The position numbers and the translations under genes are program-made. A stretch of DNA of 64,000 bases from Acanthococcus lagerstroemiae (taxonomy: Eukaryota > Arthropoda > Insecta > Hemiptera > Eriococcidae): contig CM063114.1 in assembly GCA_031841125.1 (NCBI GenBank), positions 57,992,955 to 58,056,954 on the forward strand. The letters run 5' to 3'. Shown here in pieces: positions 19,809-31,109 of the stretch. Under the pieces are notes generated by a model. The model did no database searches, was not told the DNA's origin, and saw nothing but the letters and a program-made list of their open reading frames with translations. The stretch's first letter is position 1. Every line of letters begins with the position of its first letter.

Positions 19809-19986
19809 TAGAGCTCTATACCTTCGTGTGAGTACGATCGTCCGCTTTGACGTCAACCTTGCCCGTGGACGCCCGTGGATGCCGAATTGACTACGCGGTA
19901 TGCTCCGCATAGTCGGATTCGGCATCGACGGGCGCGGTTGGAGTCAATGGCGGACGATCGTACTCACACGAAGTTATAGAGCTCTA
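19809..19986. mobile_element. Foldback MITE, family F1 copy 2, 178 bp
   Basis: Nearly a full-length palindrome: ends TAGAGCTCTATA and TATAGAGCTCTA, then TTCGTGTGAGTACGATCGTC on both arms, with TGACTACGCGGTATG at the centre. The flanks GCCCTGG at 19802-19808 and 19987-19993 form a perfect 7-bp duplication, or 8 bp with one mismatch. Copy 1 is at 4163-4309. Confidence 0.8.
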
Positions 19987-19993
19987 GCCCTGG

Positions 19994-20195
19994 GAGTGAA
20001 ATGCCTTGCTCAGTCGGACTAGCGGGGTTACAGGGCGCATTATCTTCCTAACTCGATTGATAGTGTAAGTCGCTATATTCGCTGGATCGGTTATCACTAG
20101 CTTTCCAGCGTTGGTGGGACTCGAACCCGAGACACAACACGACACAAGAATTGCGACCGGGCACATTAACCACTCAACTACAGAGCGATTGTCAC
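19994..20195 (-). mobile_element. Second tRNA-derived SINE
   Basis: On the minus strand box A TAGTTGAGTGG (20170-20180) and box B GGTTCGAGTCCC (20116-20127) are both near consensus. The gap between them is longer than in a normal tRNA by about eight bases, and a non-tRNA body continues to about 19994. It is a different family from the SINE at 12434. It lies directly beside the F1 foldback, and a target duplication was not resolved. Confidence 0.65.
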
Positions 20196-20269
20196 GATAC
20201 TATTCAGTTTTTCCCTGGGAGGAGGGGGCGTTCCCAGCTAACACTCTTCATTGCTAGTTCAAGAACTTG

Positions 20270-20830
20270 AACTTTCCCATGCTTATTTCAGACTCTTCTA
20301 GCCCCTTCCAAACCTCTGGCAGACTTATACAGCATGAGACTTCTTTTATGATTCTTTCATATTTTAGTGTTCATGATGGAGTGTGAGTAAACTTGGTAAA
20401 TTCTGTATGTAAGGTGTGCCAATTCATAATTTCTTCCTTCTGTGGTCCAGAGCGCTTTCGGCTGTTATGCCGTCTTCAGTAGATTACCCTCAATCCACTG
20501 AAGATGGCAATAACAGCCGAAAGCGCTCTGAACTACAGAAGAAAATGAATTGGCACGCCCTACATACAGAATCTTTCATATTTACTCAAGAGTTTTTAAA
20601 AGCCTTAATGAAAGATTTATAAGACTCCGTAAGACTTGTCCTCTGGGCGAATTCGTAGATTCTGCTACCTGCTTAAGACTTGCTAAAACTCTTTAGGGCT
20701 CGATGTCAATACACTTTCAGGTTTGAACAAAAAACTCATCAAGACTTTTCAAAATTCGTTTAGAACTTTTAAGCTTTGTTAAAGACTTTCTGAGACTATC
20801 AGACTAGGAGGGTAGCGAAGCGAATCGAAT
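20270..20830. repeat. Degenerate AAGACTT-rich low-complexity DNA
   Basis: Motifs such as TAAGACTTGCTAAAACTC and AAAGACTTTCTGAGACTATC recur at intervals of about 20-25 bases. The same style appears at 21040-21215, 23810-23945, 27650-27800 and 16570-16690, so this is a dispersed degenerate repeat class. A foldback MITE interrupts it. Confidence 0.4.
20399..20572. mobile_element. Foldback MITE, about 174 bp, arms about 80 bp
   Basis: The left arm ATTCTGTATGTAAGGTGTGC...AGAGCGCTTTCGGCTGTTAT...CTTCAGTAGATT is mirrored by the right arm ending TACATACAGAAT at 20572, with about ten differences. Almost no loop separates the arms. Confidence 0.75.
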
Positions 20831-22297
20831 TAGGAGGGGAGTGCGCATGAATTTCCCAACTGAAGAGTTTCGAACTTCGCGAGAGAAGTAAGCGAAAACT
20901 TTTTTTAATGATAATTTGAGTTATAAACCGGCAAAAACAAGTCTATTCTGCGCTTTTCGAGTTGGATTTCTCCAACTTGTATGTTTTCTACTTTCTCCAA
21001 CAGGCCAGCTTATTCCGGGGCTCCCCCTGTTGCTACACCCCTGTACCAGGCTTGTCTGAGATTTGCTGAAACTGTTCAAGGCTCGATTCAAACTTCCAAT
21101 ATTTCCACACTTGTTAAAAATTCCTCGAGACTCTTGAAGACTTTTACTGCTTTGTTTCGGCCCGTAAGCATTTCCCCCTGCTTCACTATTTTCAAAGCAT
21201 TTTGAGTACGAATTTTTCTCTTTAGCAGAGGCCATTGCTCCGTAAAAGTCTTTCATTCCTTTTTTTAAAGGTTCGTATTTTCATTATCAAAAATCTGCGG
21301 TCACTGCGCGAGACGATGTGCTCCACGAGGGAAAGTCGAACAGAAGCCTGTAAGCTCGCCGTGATAGTACACTTTTATGTACATGTTTGAGCATCCTCAC
21401 TAGTACTAGCCGGGAATCGTACCTCATTCATCTGAATTCAAATAAGACTAACAGATTTCGCATTACCTGTCACAGTAATCCCCGGTCTGGTATTTGTACA
21501 TTTGATGGAACGTTCCATCCATTCATTACCGCCCCTCGAACTCTCTGAGTCAACGTTATCTCTTTCGGTACATCTTATTCCTTTAGACACTTTTTCTTTC
21601 CTGTGTTATCTTTTTGATTCTACATTCCGTAAATCGGGTTAATACTGTCATCGCCGGTCGCTTTACCCCGTCAGAGCGTCGAATGAAAGTGGAAATATCG
21701 AGAGAATAAAATCCGCCTATCTTCGGCGACTTTCATAAAAAGTATAACGAAAATCTCGTCTTGGTTTTCCGAACGAAAGTATGTAGGCTTTGAGGAATTG
21801 ATTGAAAATGAGAGAAGTCCGACTCTTATATTAATTTGGCCGGGAAGCGAGATGACTCGGAGTTTTATGAAAGCGTCTAAGAGTTGCACCACCAACCTGG
21901 TGTATCACAATGCCGGAAGCATGCCGTTCAAAATATAATTAATTTCCGATCATCGGTATCCCAGAGAAAAGTGAATCTAATATTGTTTTATGTATGACCG
22001 GACTTCGAGTTATACCGCCTTGTTGACATTAACGGAATCCGCAATAAGTAGGGTACGTGAAAGTGCAACACTGTATGAATGCGAAATTGCAAAAAGTAAC
22101 TAAATTAACGCGAAATATCGAAGAAATATTTCTCCGGCTAAAGACCGGTAGTAAACTTCTGGTTTGTCCCCGGACCTTGATAATGGCTGATACAGTAACT
22201 TACCTGCTTCAGAAATCGAGAGTTTGAGGAAATATTCCAAATTCCAGTGAGAGATGAAGGTCAATAAACGAGAGGTTATGTTAGTAACCAATGGAAG
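20831..22297. other. Unassigned region with AAGACT-type repeat
   Basis: The 21040-21215 part shows the degenerate AAGACTT-class repeat. The rest (21260-22290) looks unique but has no frame with recognisable motifs. Confidence 0.25.
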
Positions 22298-22484
22298 CAG
22301 CCAGGGCGCAACCAGAACTTTTTTTTGGGGGGGGGGGGCTGAATTGAGAGAAGAAAACTTGGGCAGCGATGAAGAGTCGATTTGGTACCTACCTATTTTC
22401 ATGACTTAATTTTGAAAAAAATTCAATTTTGTTTTGTTGGGAGGGGGGTCTATAGCCACTTGGGCCCTCTTGGTTTCGCCCTTG
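22298..22484. mobile_element. hAT-type MITE, CARGGGCGMAACCA ends, 187 bp
   Basis: The left end CAGCCAGGGCGCAACCAG and the right end, in reverse complement CAAGGGCGAAACCAAG, share the GGGCG(A/C)AACCA core. The flanks AATGGAAG (22290-22297) and TATGGAAG (22485-22492) match at 7 of 8 bases. Confidence 0.6.
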
Positions 22485-22559
22485 TATGGAAGTATGTAAA
22501 GATCTCTTGTCTTAACTTGCAAATCAACATCGGTATCAGCGGAGGACTTCTCTCAGTTG

Positions 22560-22800
22560 ACAACATCATAGTGAATGCAAAAAAAACACTCTTGTGTATG
22601 ATTCGAAGAAAATTGATATTTTAAAATTATTTTTACTTTAAAGTTTGATAAAAAGCTGAAAATGAAATAGAAAATGAAGACAGGAATACAACAAGAATGA
22701 CTGTAGTCAGTAGATGGGAACAAAATCCAATAGATATGAGGTGAGAAAATAAAGGATGTAAAGGAATTTAAATACTTAGATAGTCTGATATGCTGATTAC
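22560..22800 (+). pseudogene. Small RT C-terminal fossil
   Basis: GEKIKDVKEFKYLDSLIC ends in a stop at 22794-22796 and matches the EFKYLGSLI block that follows the RT active site in RTE-type LINEs. Upstream, NAKKTLLCMIRRK near 22575-22615 fits the preceding block. No other domain is present. Confidence 0.4.
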
Positions 22801-23255
22801 GCAATATGAAAAAATAAAAAAAGTAGAATAGAGCAAGCGAGATTCCTTGGAACGTGCATTTGGAGTAGAGTGTATTACTCCAACTTTAAACGCTTCTCCT
22901 GTAAAATTTCATTTTTGGTCAAAAGGTCGCTTTCCTCATGCGTCCTTGAACATGTACCGACTCAAAACTTGGCAGACACCTCATCACCTGGAACGGCGAC
23001 GTGTGAATTCAGGGTGTCTGAATTCAAACCTTCTCCTCCTTCAATCAGATATGCAGCCAACTTATCCTGAACACATGCGGATAACTATGTTTGCATACTC
23101 GCACACCTAAAGGAGCTTTGATATAATGAATGAGAAAAAATATTTCCTTTATTCAAATTGAGCATTGAGGAGTTGACTTCCAAAGTGGCCCAAGTTCAAA
23201 AATCGATTTTCTGAGGTAGGAAAACCATCTGCTAGAGAAATACGATATTCATCAA
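22801..23255. other. Unassigned region
   Basis: Two overlapping plus-strand frames (22847-23110 and 22870-23070) show no known motif. No repeat was recognised. Confidence 0.25.
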
Positions 23256-24036
23256 CAGGGCCGGATTAAAGTCGTGAGCGCCCCTGGGCACTCGCTTAGA
23301 TGCACCCCCTCCCCCTTCGAGCAATTTCAAGTCGTAAAAAACTTCCATTTTGATTTTTTTTAAAGTTTCGCTTGTATTGGTTTTGAACTTGGGAGTTGCG
23401 AGTTGGAAATGAATTTTTGTATATTATACTCGAACATTTTTTCGGCCTTCAAAAATGGAAAATTTGCCGACTTATATTTTTTGAAAACTAAAATTTCGCC
23501 GACAGAACATTTAAAAAGTTTGAAAATTTGCCGATTTTTCAATCAAAATATTTCTTAATTGAAAAAAATTGAATAAATAAAACAGAAGTAAAATATGGGC
23601 CAGGGGACTAATTTTTGAGAACGTCCTTGTTTTCCCTAAAAAAAAGTCTTGCTTTTTTTCTACTTTTTATTTTTCTTCCTTCCTTTGTTCCTCTTTTCAC
23701 CTTATTTTTGAAGCCCCTTTTTATTGTGAGCTGCTTGAGACATTCTCCTTCCTCGGCCCTTCTGCAAACATACACCATCCGAGAGGTTTCTTGAATTTAT
23801 TTAATACTATGATAATAAGACTTTCGACCCATCAAGACCTCCTCCTCTAACTTATGTAAAACTTTTAGGATTCTTTCAGACTTCTCTGAGACTTCAAAGA
23901 TCTTCCGAATTTGTTTAAGACTTTTTCAGGTTTCATTAAAACGTTATCTTAGAAAATGAAAAATTCAAATGAACAGTTTCAGAATTTGCCGACTATCAAA
24001 TTATTGGTTTCCCCCCCCCCAATAGCTTCATCCCTG
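23256..24036. mobile_element. Dispersed DNA element with TTTGCCGA repeats, copy 1
   Basis: TTTGCCGA, ATTTCGCCGACA and TTTTTGAAAACTA motifs at 23460-23545, and GAATTTGCCGACTATCAAAT near 23980, match 27140-27330 in order. The ends CAGGGCCGG and, in reverse complement, CAGGGATGA are hAT-like. Between about 23590 and 23945 this copy holds extra sequence absent from the other copy, with AAGACTT-class repeat inside. No target duplication was seen. Confidence 0.5.
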
Positions 24037-24804
24037 CAAATGCAGATTGGATCCTTATCCCCCAAGCACTCACATTTGCGTACATGAACATAGCCTAGTC
24101 TGGGAGGGTATGCTGGAAGGATATTAGGAATACTTGAAAGGAACACCCTTTACACTTTAAGGTAATTGTTCTTTACTCTCGGTGATCTTTTTTTTCTGAG
24201 TTTCCTCTTATTCGTCTTCTAAATTGGTTTCAATGAAATCAATTTAAAAAAATCTACAAAGTTTCAGGTCAATCGGATTTAGGGGAAGCCGTGCCACAAG
24301 CTCCCTTTCGTTCTTATGGGAAAAACACATGGAGTTTGGAGTTTTGACTTTTGTTCCAGACTAAATTTCCCTCCTATATTTACCAGGATCAAAGCACGTA
24401 AATTAATTAATAGAACATTTGCTATCGGATTCAGCTTGTGACATTGGAAAATAAGTCTTTTGCTTTCAACTTTTAGACAGTCCCGTAGCCATGGAAGGCA
24501 AGCTGGGGATGAGACCCCTCTAAAGGTATCTTGAGCTCCTTCTAGGCAGAGATACCACCATTTTTAAAAAAAATCATCACGCCGGGCTCCTAGCCAGAGT
24601 GGTGCTAGGGGGTACTGAGCACCCTCTAACGCTTGCCGGAGCCTCCCCTAGCAAAATTTCGTGAATAAAAATAACGAATTCCTTCTATTTTTTCCCCGCT
24701 TGTTTTGTTCAAAACTTTTCGTCCCACTACATTTTAATGTTTATAAACTTGTCAACACTGATTTTGCTTTGAAAAATAGAAGAATCGTATGTTTGTCGTT
24801 CTTT
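24037..24804. other. Unassigned region
   Basis: No supported feature. The 24590-24655 part is C-rich, with AGCACCCTCTAACGC, but no ends were found. Confidence 0.25.
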
Positions 24805-24889
24805 ATATGTGACGTGTCACAAAAAAGAGGCCCAAGTGTCCATTCCAGCAGTTTCAGGCACACAGGCCTTTTTCTTGTGTCACATTACA
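24805..24889. mobile_element. Short hairpin element, family H1 copy 2
   Basis: ATATGTGACGTGTCACAAAA at the left pairs with CTTTTTCTTGTGTCACATTA at the right. It corresponds to 5355-5436 but with a different loop. Confidence 0.6.
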
Positions 24890-25143
24890 ATATTCACAAA
24901 CACAGTGGTAGGCTCGCGATCCAGTTCACATTGAATATCGATGGCTAAATGCTTGAATGGCTATTTGAGAACTGATAAGTTGATACGTCCACAGAAGTAC
25001 AGTTTTCTTTACTTCCAAAAGTACGAAAATTTGATCGTTCCAAGTGTTAATTTTTTTCACACGATCTGTTCAATCTTTTTTCAATGGGTTGTTGGTAAGT
25101 TGAATCACCAGTTTTGATTATGAATTTTGAGACCAAATTCAAT

Positions 25144-25407
25144 CAGTGGCGTAGCCAGAATTTTCCGAGGGTGGGAGGCAAAGTAAAATTTTCAAAGGAA
25201 GACAAAGTCAAAAATTGAAGTATTTTTTTTTAAATCGCCGATATTAGAAGACTATTGTATGAACATGAAGGTAAAATTACTACTCGAGCGAAAAATTTTC
25301 GAAAAAACGTGTTTTAAAGCGAGAAATTGCTCATTTTTGGTTTTTCTACACTCAGTTTCAGGTGCCTTGGGGCATTCACCCTCTTTGCCCCCTTGGCTAT
25401 ACCACTG
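25144..25407. mobile_element. hAT-type MITE, CAGTGGCGTAGCCAG family (long form)
   Basis: The ends CAGTGGCGTAGCCAG and, in reverse complement, CAGTGGTATAGCCAA match those of 60975-61240, and the lengths agree (264 and 266 bp). The flanks are no longer similar, so the target duplication is lost. Confidence 0.75.
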
Positions 25408-25697
25408 CCTCGTAGAACTCTTTACATAATATATACTATGTGTATCCTCAAACCTCCCCTGGTAAACAGTCAGCACCGCCTACCGCAGATGGCTGGGTAG
25501 GAGCGTGCTTTTAGATTTTAATAAAATGTTCAACTTTCTTAAATTTTAAGCTCTAGGTCAAACACAGAATCTAGTCAGAACAGAATAGTCACTGAAATTC
25601 AAAATTCAACGTTTGCTACCTTCAGATTTTCGAAATGTTGAGACGTGTGCCCGGAACCGTTTCGTCCAACTACCGAAAAGGCTTGAACACGTTCATT

Positions 25698-25721
25698 AAA
25701 AAAAAAAAAAAAAAAAAAAAT
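25698..25721. repeat. Poly(A) run
   Basis: A run of more than 20 A residues; no retrotransposed body was recognised on its left. Confidence 0.8.
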
Positions 25722-27129
25722 GTTTGTTTATCGTGGTGTAGATGCCCCTAGAAGGACAGTCTACCACACGGTCTTCTATTCAGATATTAGTTCATAGGTA
25801 TATAACAAGACACTTCTAGTATTGTGGAGTAACACACTAGTGGCTTTTCGGAGTTAATAACAGCTCTGGATCGTGATGGAATATTCGACATCAGGATCAA
25901 GTCTACACGAATCGTGGTATCTATCAGCAGGATTACGTGGACCACCGAGGGGGCAGAGTACAAGCTCATTGCCAACACTCTCGGACAGAATTCCCGGGGA
26001 AAAGGGTAAATAAGGAAGAGGTATGATTGAGAGGTGGGAATAAAACTGTTAATAACCCTACTTCGACCTGCTCCACCGCAACTTTGGTGAGTCAGGTGAT
26101 ATTCCTATGAACAGGTATCATCATAGTGAGTAAACATAGCACATAGCTAGTCGGACTCAGAGCATAGACAATTGAAAAGGGGTACATCTCAAAACAGTAG
26201 GAACGATGCAGAATAGTCAACTAATGAAATCTGAAAATAAACAGTCATCTTCTAGGACAAGTAGACTACTTCACATGACAGAGAACTCAAACTACTGGAT
26301 AACTCCACACATTAATTAGTCAGATCATCTTTAAATTTGCTAAATAGAAATAAGCCCATCTCCCTGTCTGATACCACCGGGGTCAAAACCACGGCAGTCC
26401 ATCCTACCACTACTCTAAATCGTATTTAAGCCATAAAGGCGATCATTATTACATAGGCAGAAATTATAAAGTCCAATTTAGTCTCTTATCCACAAGGGGT
26501 GGTGGATCTTTCACCGCTCCCCCTGCGAGGCTATCGACGAGATCAGTCTCTAGCGCTAGCGATAACTCGCCCGCCGAAGACTGATCCAGCCGGAGTGCAA
26601 ATATCTTTCACTGCCTGCGATAGCGAAAACTCGCCCACCAGCAGCTACTAAATATATATACAAAATTGTCAAAGGTCAACTGATCCAAAAATAAATGAAA
26701 GAAGCGATGATATCGAATACAAGTAGTATAATGTATCAATACATCGGTATTTGGAGTTCAGTAAATTATTAAATAAGAAAAATGATATTATACGTATATA
26801 CATAGCAGCGTACATTATCTATGAGTATCAATGGTCATATTGCGACACAACGGAAACGAGTTCGAATGTCGGTAAATGAGTGATTAATTCTTTCTTTCTG
26901 AGCGCTTCAAAGAGATCGCAACATAGTTTTGCGAAGAACTAATTTTGGTTTCAAGAAATTGTGGAGTCAGAGCTCCACCTGTCACAATGTCTTCCACATC
27001 TCAGCTTTGTTTCAGCCTTTCAGATAACGTTCGATACTCAGCTTGAAACCTTCGGCTTTTGACTGACTAGTCTCTGACAGGAGTCTCGGGTGCTCCATTT
27101 TCAGAAACGAAATTTGACTTTCAGTTTGG
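25722..27129. other. Unassigned region, possibly LTR-like or unique
   Basis: A locally higher G+C stretch without open frames. GCGATAACTCGCCCGCC (about 26560) and GCGAAAACTCGCCCACC (about 26625) form a short direct repeat. No matched termini were found. Confidence 0.25.
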
Positions 27130-27376
27130 GGAAGTGAAGAAAAAAAATTTGCCGGCAAATATTTTTTGAAAACTAGAAATTCGCCGACAAAATCTTTTAA
27201 AACTTGAAGATTTGCCGATTCTTTAATCAAAATATTTTTTTAATTGAAAAAAATAAATAAGTAAACATTCAAAAAAAAATGAAAAATTCGAATGAACTGT
27301 TTCAAAATTTGCCGACTGCCAAATTATGGGAGGGGGGTTCAACCCTCCATCCCCCTATAGTTTCGCCCTTGAACGC
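27130..27376. mobile_element. TTTGCCGA-repeat element, copy 2
   Basis: It matches 23440-23580 and 23950-24036 in order and ends at 27376 in TAGTTTCGCCCTTG, a CAAGGGCGAAACTA terminus like that of 22298-22484. The left end is unclear and the start given is where similarity becomes evident. Confidence 0.5.
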
Positions 27377-28725
27377 TGGGATATGTTTTTCTCATTTCTC
27401 GTAAATTCAAATGTTTGGACTTCGGCCAGTTTGGAAGTAGACTCCTCAATTCTTGTTGATACTGTGACACTAGATTAGGTACTAAACATTACTACATTTT
27501 CCAATAAGAAAAATACAATTTAATTCAAACAGAGGATATTTTGAAGAATTTTTAGAACTGCCCGTAGTAAAATATATTATAAAATCTATCAGTAACATAA
27601 GATACTGGGAAGGAAAAGAGAATCTGAGGGTTTTCGTCTGCTGAAACAAAAACGTAAGATTATTCTTCCAGGTTTGCGTAAAACTCTTCAAAACTCATTA
27701 ACACCTTTTCGGATGCATTTAAACTATTCGAAGCCTGACTGAGACTCGTTGAGACGTTTCGAGAATTCATTCAGATCCGCTAAGATTCTTTCAAGACTGT
27801 GTTAGCTATGAAGCCAAATCTTGAAATCCTTTGAATTGTATATTAGTTTTCAAAAAGTTTTGCCATTTATGGAGATACGATAGTAAAATATAACATACCC
27901 AACAATCGGTATTCAGTTGATAATCCCATCTTGAAATAATGGTTTTAAACCTTTTTAGTGGCACCCCAAAAAATTAAATTTAAGAACTACTCTCGAAATC
28001 GAATTCAGTGACCTCGAAAACCTATGCGATTTGTTCCCTTCTATCCGTCTTTCGGAGCCCTCCTTCCCGGACCATCTACTGACATCTAGGCTCCGAATTA
28101 TTTCATTAAAATCGATGAGAATGATTCTTTAACCCCTTTAAGAAGAGGTCATCTGTGAAAACTCAATATTTCATAACTTGAATGCGGCATAATATGTAAC
28201 TGCATATTTTTTAGGTCATCTCTCATCGCATAAGTGATGGAAAATGTTTACGTTTCAGAAAAATTCCTGCATTTTGAGCCCCATTTCGTTTTACATATTG
28301 GGATCAAAATGCATATTTTTACATATTTCGTGTCTTTCGGGCATCTTTGTTTACATGTTTTACCAAATTCACAAAAATTGTCCAAAATACGGCTATTTTG
28401 CGTGTTTTATCCTTTAAAAAAATAAAATAAAGTAAAATAAAGACACTCATGTTAAGAAAAAAATGAAAAAGTTAAAAAAAGTTTAGCTTTTTTAATTTTT
28501 TTTTTTTTTTTACGTTTTAGTATGTTCTTTTGTGAATTCCTCGAACACCACACATGGGTACCAACATGTGTATAATCCCGCCTACGACCCTGTTCCTTAC
28601 CGAATCTGTTTCGGCTATATTAGACCCTCGAATTCGTATGTCGAATATGTTGCATACTCTTTTGTTGGAAGTAAATTAATTCTTGTGCCCAATTTTTTTT
28701 TGGTGAAATATTTTGCACAAAACGT
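27377..28725. other. Mixed unassigned region
   Basis: 27650-27800 has AAGACT-class repeat. 27987-28045 (AAATCGAATTCAGTGACCTC plus GAAAACCTATGC) is related to 55410-55465. The rest is AT-rich with nothing recognised. Confidence 0.3.
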
Positions 28726-28823
28726 TAAGGCCGGTACAGACTAGCGCACATCAGCTGTAATGCAACATGTAATGTAACATGTTGCATTACAGCTGATGCG
28801 CGCTATAGTCTATACCGGCCTTT
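28726..28823. mobile_element. Foldback hairpin, 98 bp
   Basis: AAGGCCGGTACAGACTA then CATCAGCTGTAATGCAACAT faces ATGTTGCATTACAGCTGATG then TAGTCTATACCGGCCTT. Arms of about 45 bases pair almost fully. A TA occurs at each edge, compatible with a TA target, but this is weak evidence. Confidence 0.7.
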
Positions 28824-30191
28824 ACATGTTTTCTAGGTTTAGCAATAGGTTTCTCTGTTGGTTTCAAATTTTTGGATTAATTGTAGAGAATAATGACACC
28901 ACCTCATCACATGTAAAAATTTGTGCCCCTGTCCTCATCCCAACAAAAAAATTAATCTTGGCTCGGGTTACCCTTAGAGACCATAAGTGATAGACCATTT
29001 ATAAAATAATTAAAAATTACAATCCCCCCCCCCCCGAAAACTAATTTCTTTTTCGTACTGAAAACTGTATTTTCCTTCATTATCACTTGGTCAAATCGGA
29101 AAATAAATATCAAATTCAAATTCAGCGTTGAAAAATTCATATAAAATCGACTTACAAAAGCCCTAGTATTTATACAAGACAAATAAATTGCTATGGGTAC
29201 AATTGTACCCATGTGTGGTGGTGACGTACTTTCTTTTTCATATGGTATTCTAGGGTGTGAAAATTCTATTTCTTTACCAAAATTGGTGGTTTTTCGAGAT
29301 AATTGTCTTTTTTTTTTCCGTCCTTAATATTTCAGTTTTATTCAGTTTTCTTGGGCGTTTCAGTTTAGAATATAATTTGGACAACAATTATGAATGGAAG
29401 TTTCAATAAACTATAAAATTATACCCATGATTATTTTACATAATATTTTTACATATTTTTGCCATATTGGAGTAAGAAAAGTTAGAAAAGTCGCATATTT
29501 CATGCATATTTCGATCTTCTTTTTTTTTCTGCATATTATGCGGCACTGTACTCATAACATGTCCACCGAAGTCGAAAACCAGAACTGGGAGACTATGGGG
29601 GAACTTTTAAAAATTCGTTTTCTGATTTCGAGAGATTTATGTTTTCATTTTTGCACGTTCAGCTTCCCATTTTAAAGTGACGTCTCGATTATCCGGCATA
29701 ATTTGAGAATAGGAATCCAAAACATTGATTTTTGTTGCTGCCGTTTTGATGCACGTACTCATTTCTTATGATCTTTATGGCCGTTACTGAATATGTACTT
29801 CATATCAGTGCCGGATTTACATCTTGTGGTGTCGTGAGCGAACGGGGAAATTACGCCTGTATTTCGCTGTTTGATGGGCCAGACTCAGCGCTTCGCTTTT
29901 CTGAGGAGGGGGTTTCCTTTTCAAGTTGTACTAATTCTTCTTCGGTGTATAAATAAGGATAAAAGTTGAATTATTTTTTTTTTGTCGGAAAGAAGCTTCA
30001 ATTCTTAGTATATAATTTGTTTTATGTTTACAGCCACCGTCGACTTGCTTTTGGCCAAACACTGATTTTGGCCCCTTTAATCCACGATTGAGAGCATTAC
30101 ATACGGGGAGGGTATAGAGGTTTAAGGAAGTATCGAGGGTGGGGTCCAAATACTGTATATCAATTCTCAGCTCGCCAGAATTTTTTTCCAT
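28824..30191. other. Unassigned region
   Basis: AT-rich sequence. CAGTGCCGGATTTA at 29806 resembles a hAT terminus seen again at 40416 and, less exactly, at 23256, but no matching right end was found. No gene was seen. Confidence 0.3.
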
Positions 30192-30369
30192 GTGAAGGCT
30201 GCTCTTCCAAAACGCATTAAGTCAATTTTTCGGTGTTAAGGTAATGTAGGTACCTTGCTTCTATCTAAAATATGATGTTCGGGCTCACAGTAATAACTAG
30301 AATTAAAAATAAGTACATTTAACAAGATATTGTCGGATTAGGTGTCTAAAATCAACATTATCATTATAA

Positions 30370-30635
30370 CAGGGTGGTCATTTTCCTGGATAAACGGAAA
30401 TCAGGGAAAAGTCAGGGAATTTTTTCAGTCTGGGAAAAGTTGTGGAAATGTCTGTGAATTTTCAAAAGATAAGTTCTTAATAAAATTTCGTGGTTTAGAA
30501 GTATCATGGTTCTGTTTCGTGACTCACGTACAAATTCTGGACTTCCAACTGGTAGGCTCATTCATTGAGAAAAAATTGAGAAGTGGACCTGAAAAAATCA
30601 GGGAAATTCATAATTGAAGAAAAATGGCCATCCTG
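30370..30635. mobile_element. MITE in the left arm, 266 bp
   Basis: The ends are CAGGGTGGTCATTTTCCT and, in reverse complement, CAGGATGGCCATTTTTCT. The right arm of the foldback lacks it at the matching point (AACATTGTAAGACG), which proves it is an insertion. TATAA flanks both sides (30365-30369 and 30636-30640), shorter than a hAT duplication. CAGGGAAA-type repeats lie in its subterminal parts. Confidence 0.75.
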
Positions 30636-31109
30636 TATAAGACGAAGTCGCACGTCTGCCTTACTGACTGCGCCTGTTGTTACAGATTAATAACAGCGAA
30701 AAGACTCAATTTTTAAAACATCGTTCAATTTTAACTTGGCGTGATTGAAATACCACTTAACCTATGTTTACAGTTAGTTTATACAGCCCCGTAGAGAGAA
30801 AAAGAGGGCCTGGGGGGAATTTCCACAAGCCCCCTCTCCTTCCAGTTCATTTTGTTTTCTTTCCAGATGGGAAAAAATTATAAGTTACGGGATAAGAGGT
30901 TTTTTTTTTATCGTATAAAGAGTGATTACTGATTTGATATACAGTATAGTCGTAGGTACAAAAATATGTATGATGGGAGAAATAACACAAAAGGAGTAGA
31001 GCCCCTATTATTTTGGGTCAACAGCAGGGTACTGGTGAGTAGGTTTCTACATCAAGCAGCTGTGGATACACCATGTAAAGGAAATAAAGGGTATAAGTGA
31101 ACGCACAGC

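Noticed and set aside
25722..27000. Possible LTR retrotransposon terminal repeat
   Set aside because: No pair of matching LTRs, primer-binding site or polypurine tract could be identified.
29806..29820. CAGTGCCGGATTTA as a complete hAT element (also 40416)
   Set aside because: Only single ends were found; no TAAATCCGGCACTG partner follows at a plausible distance.
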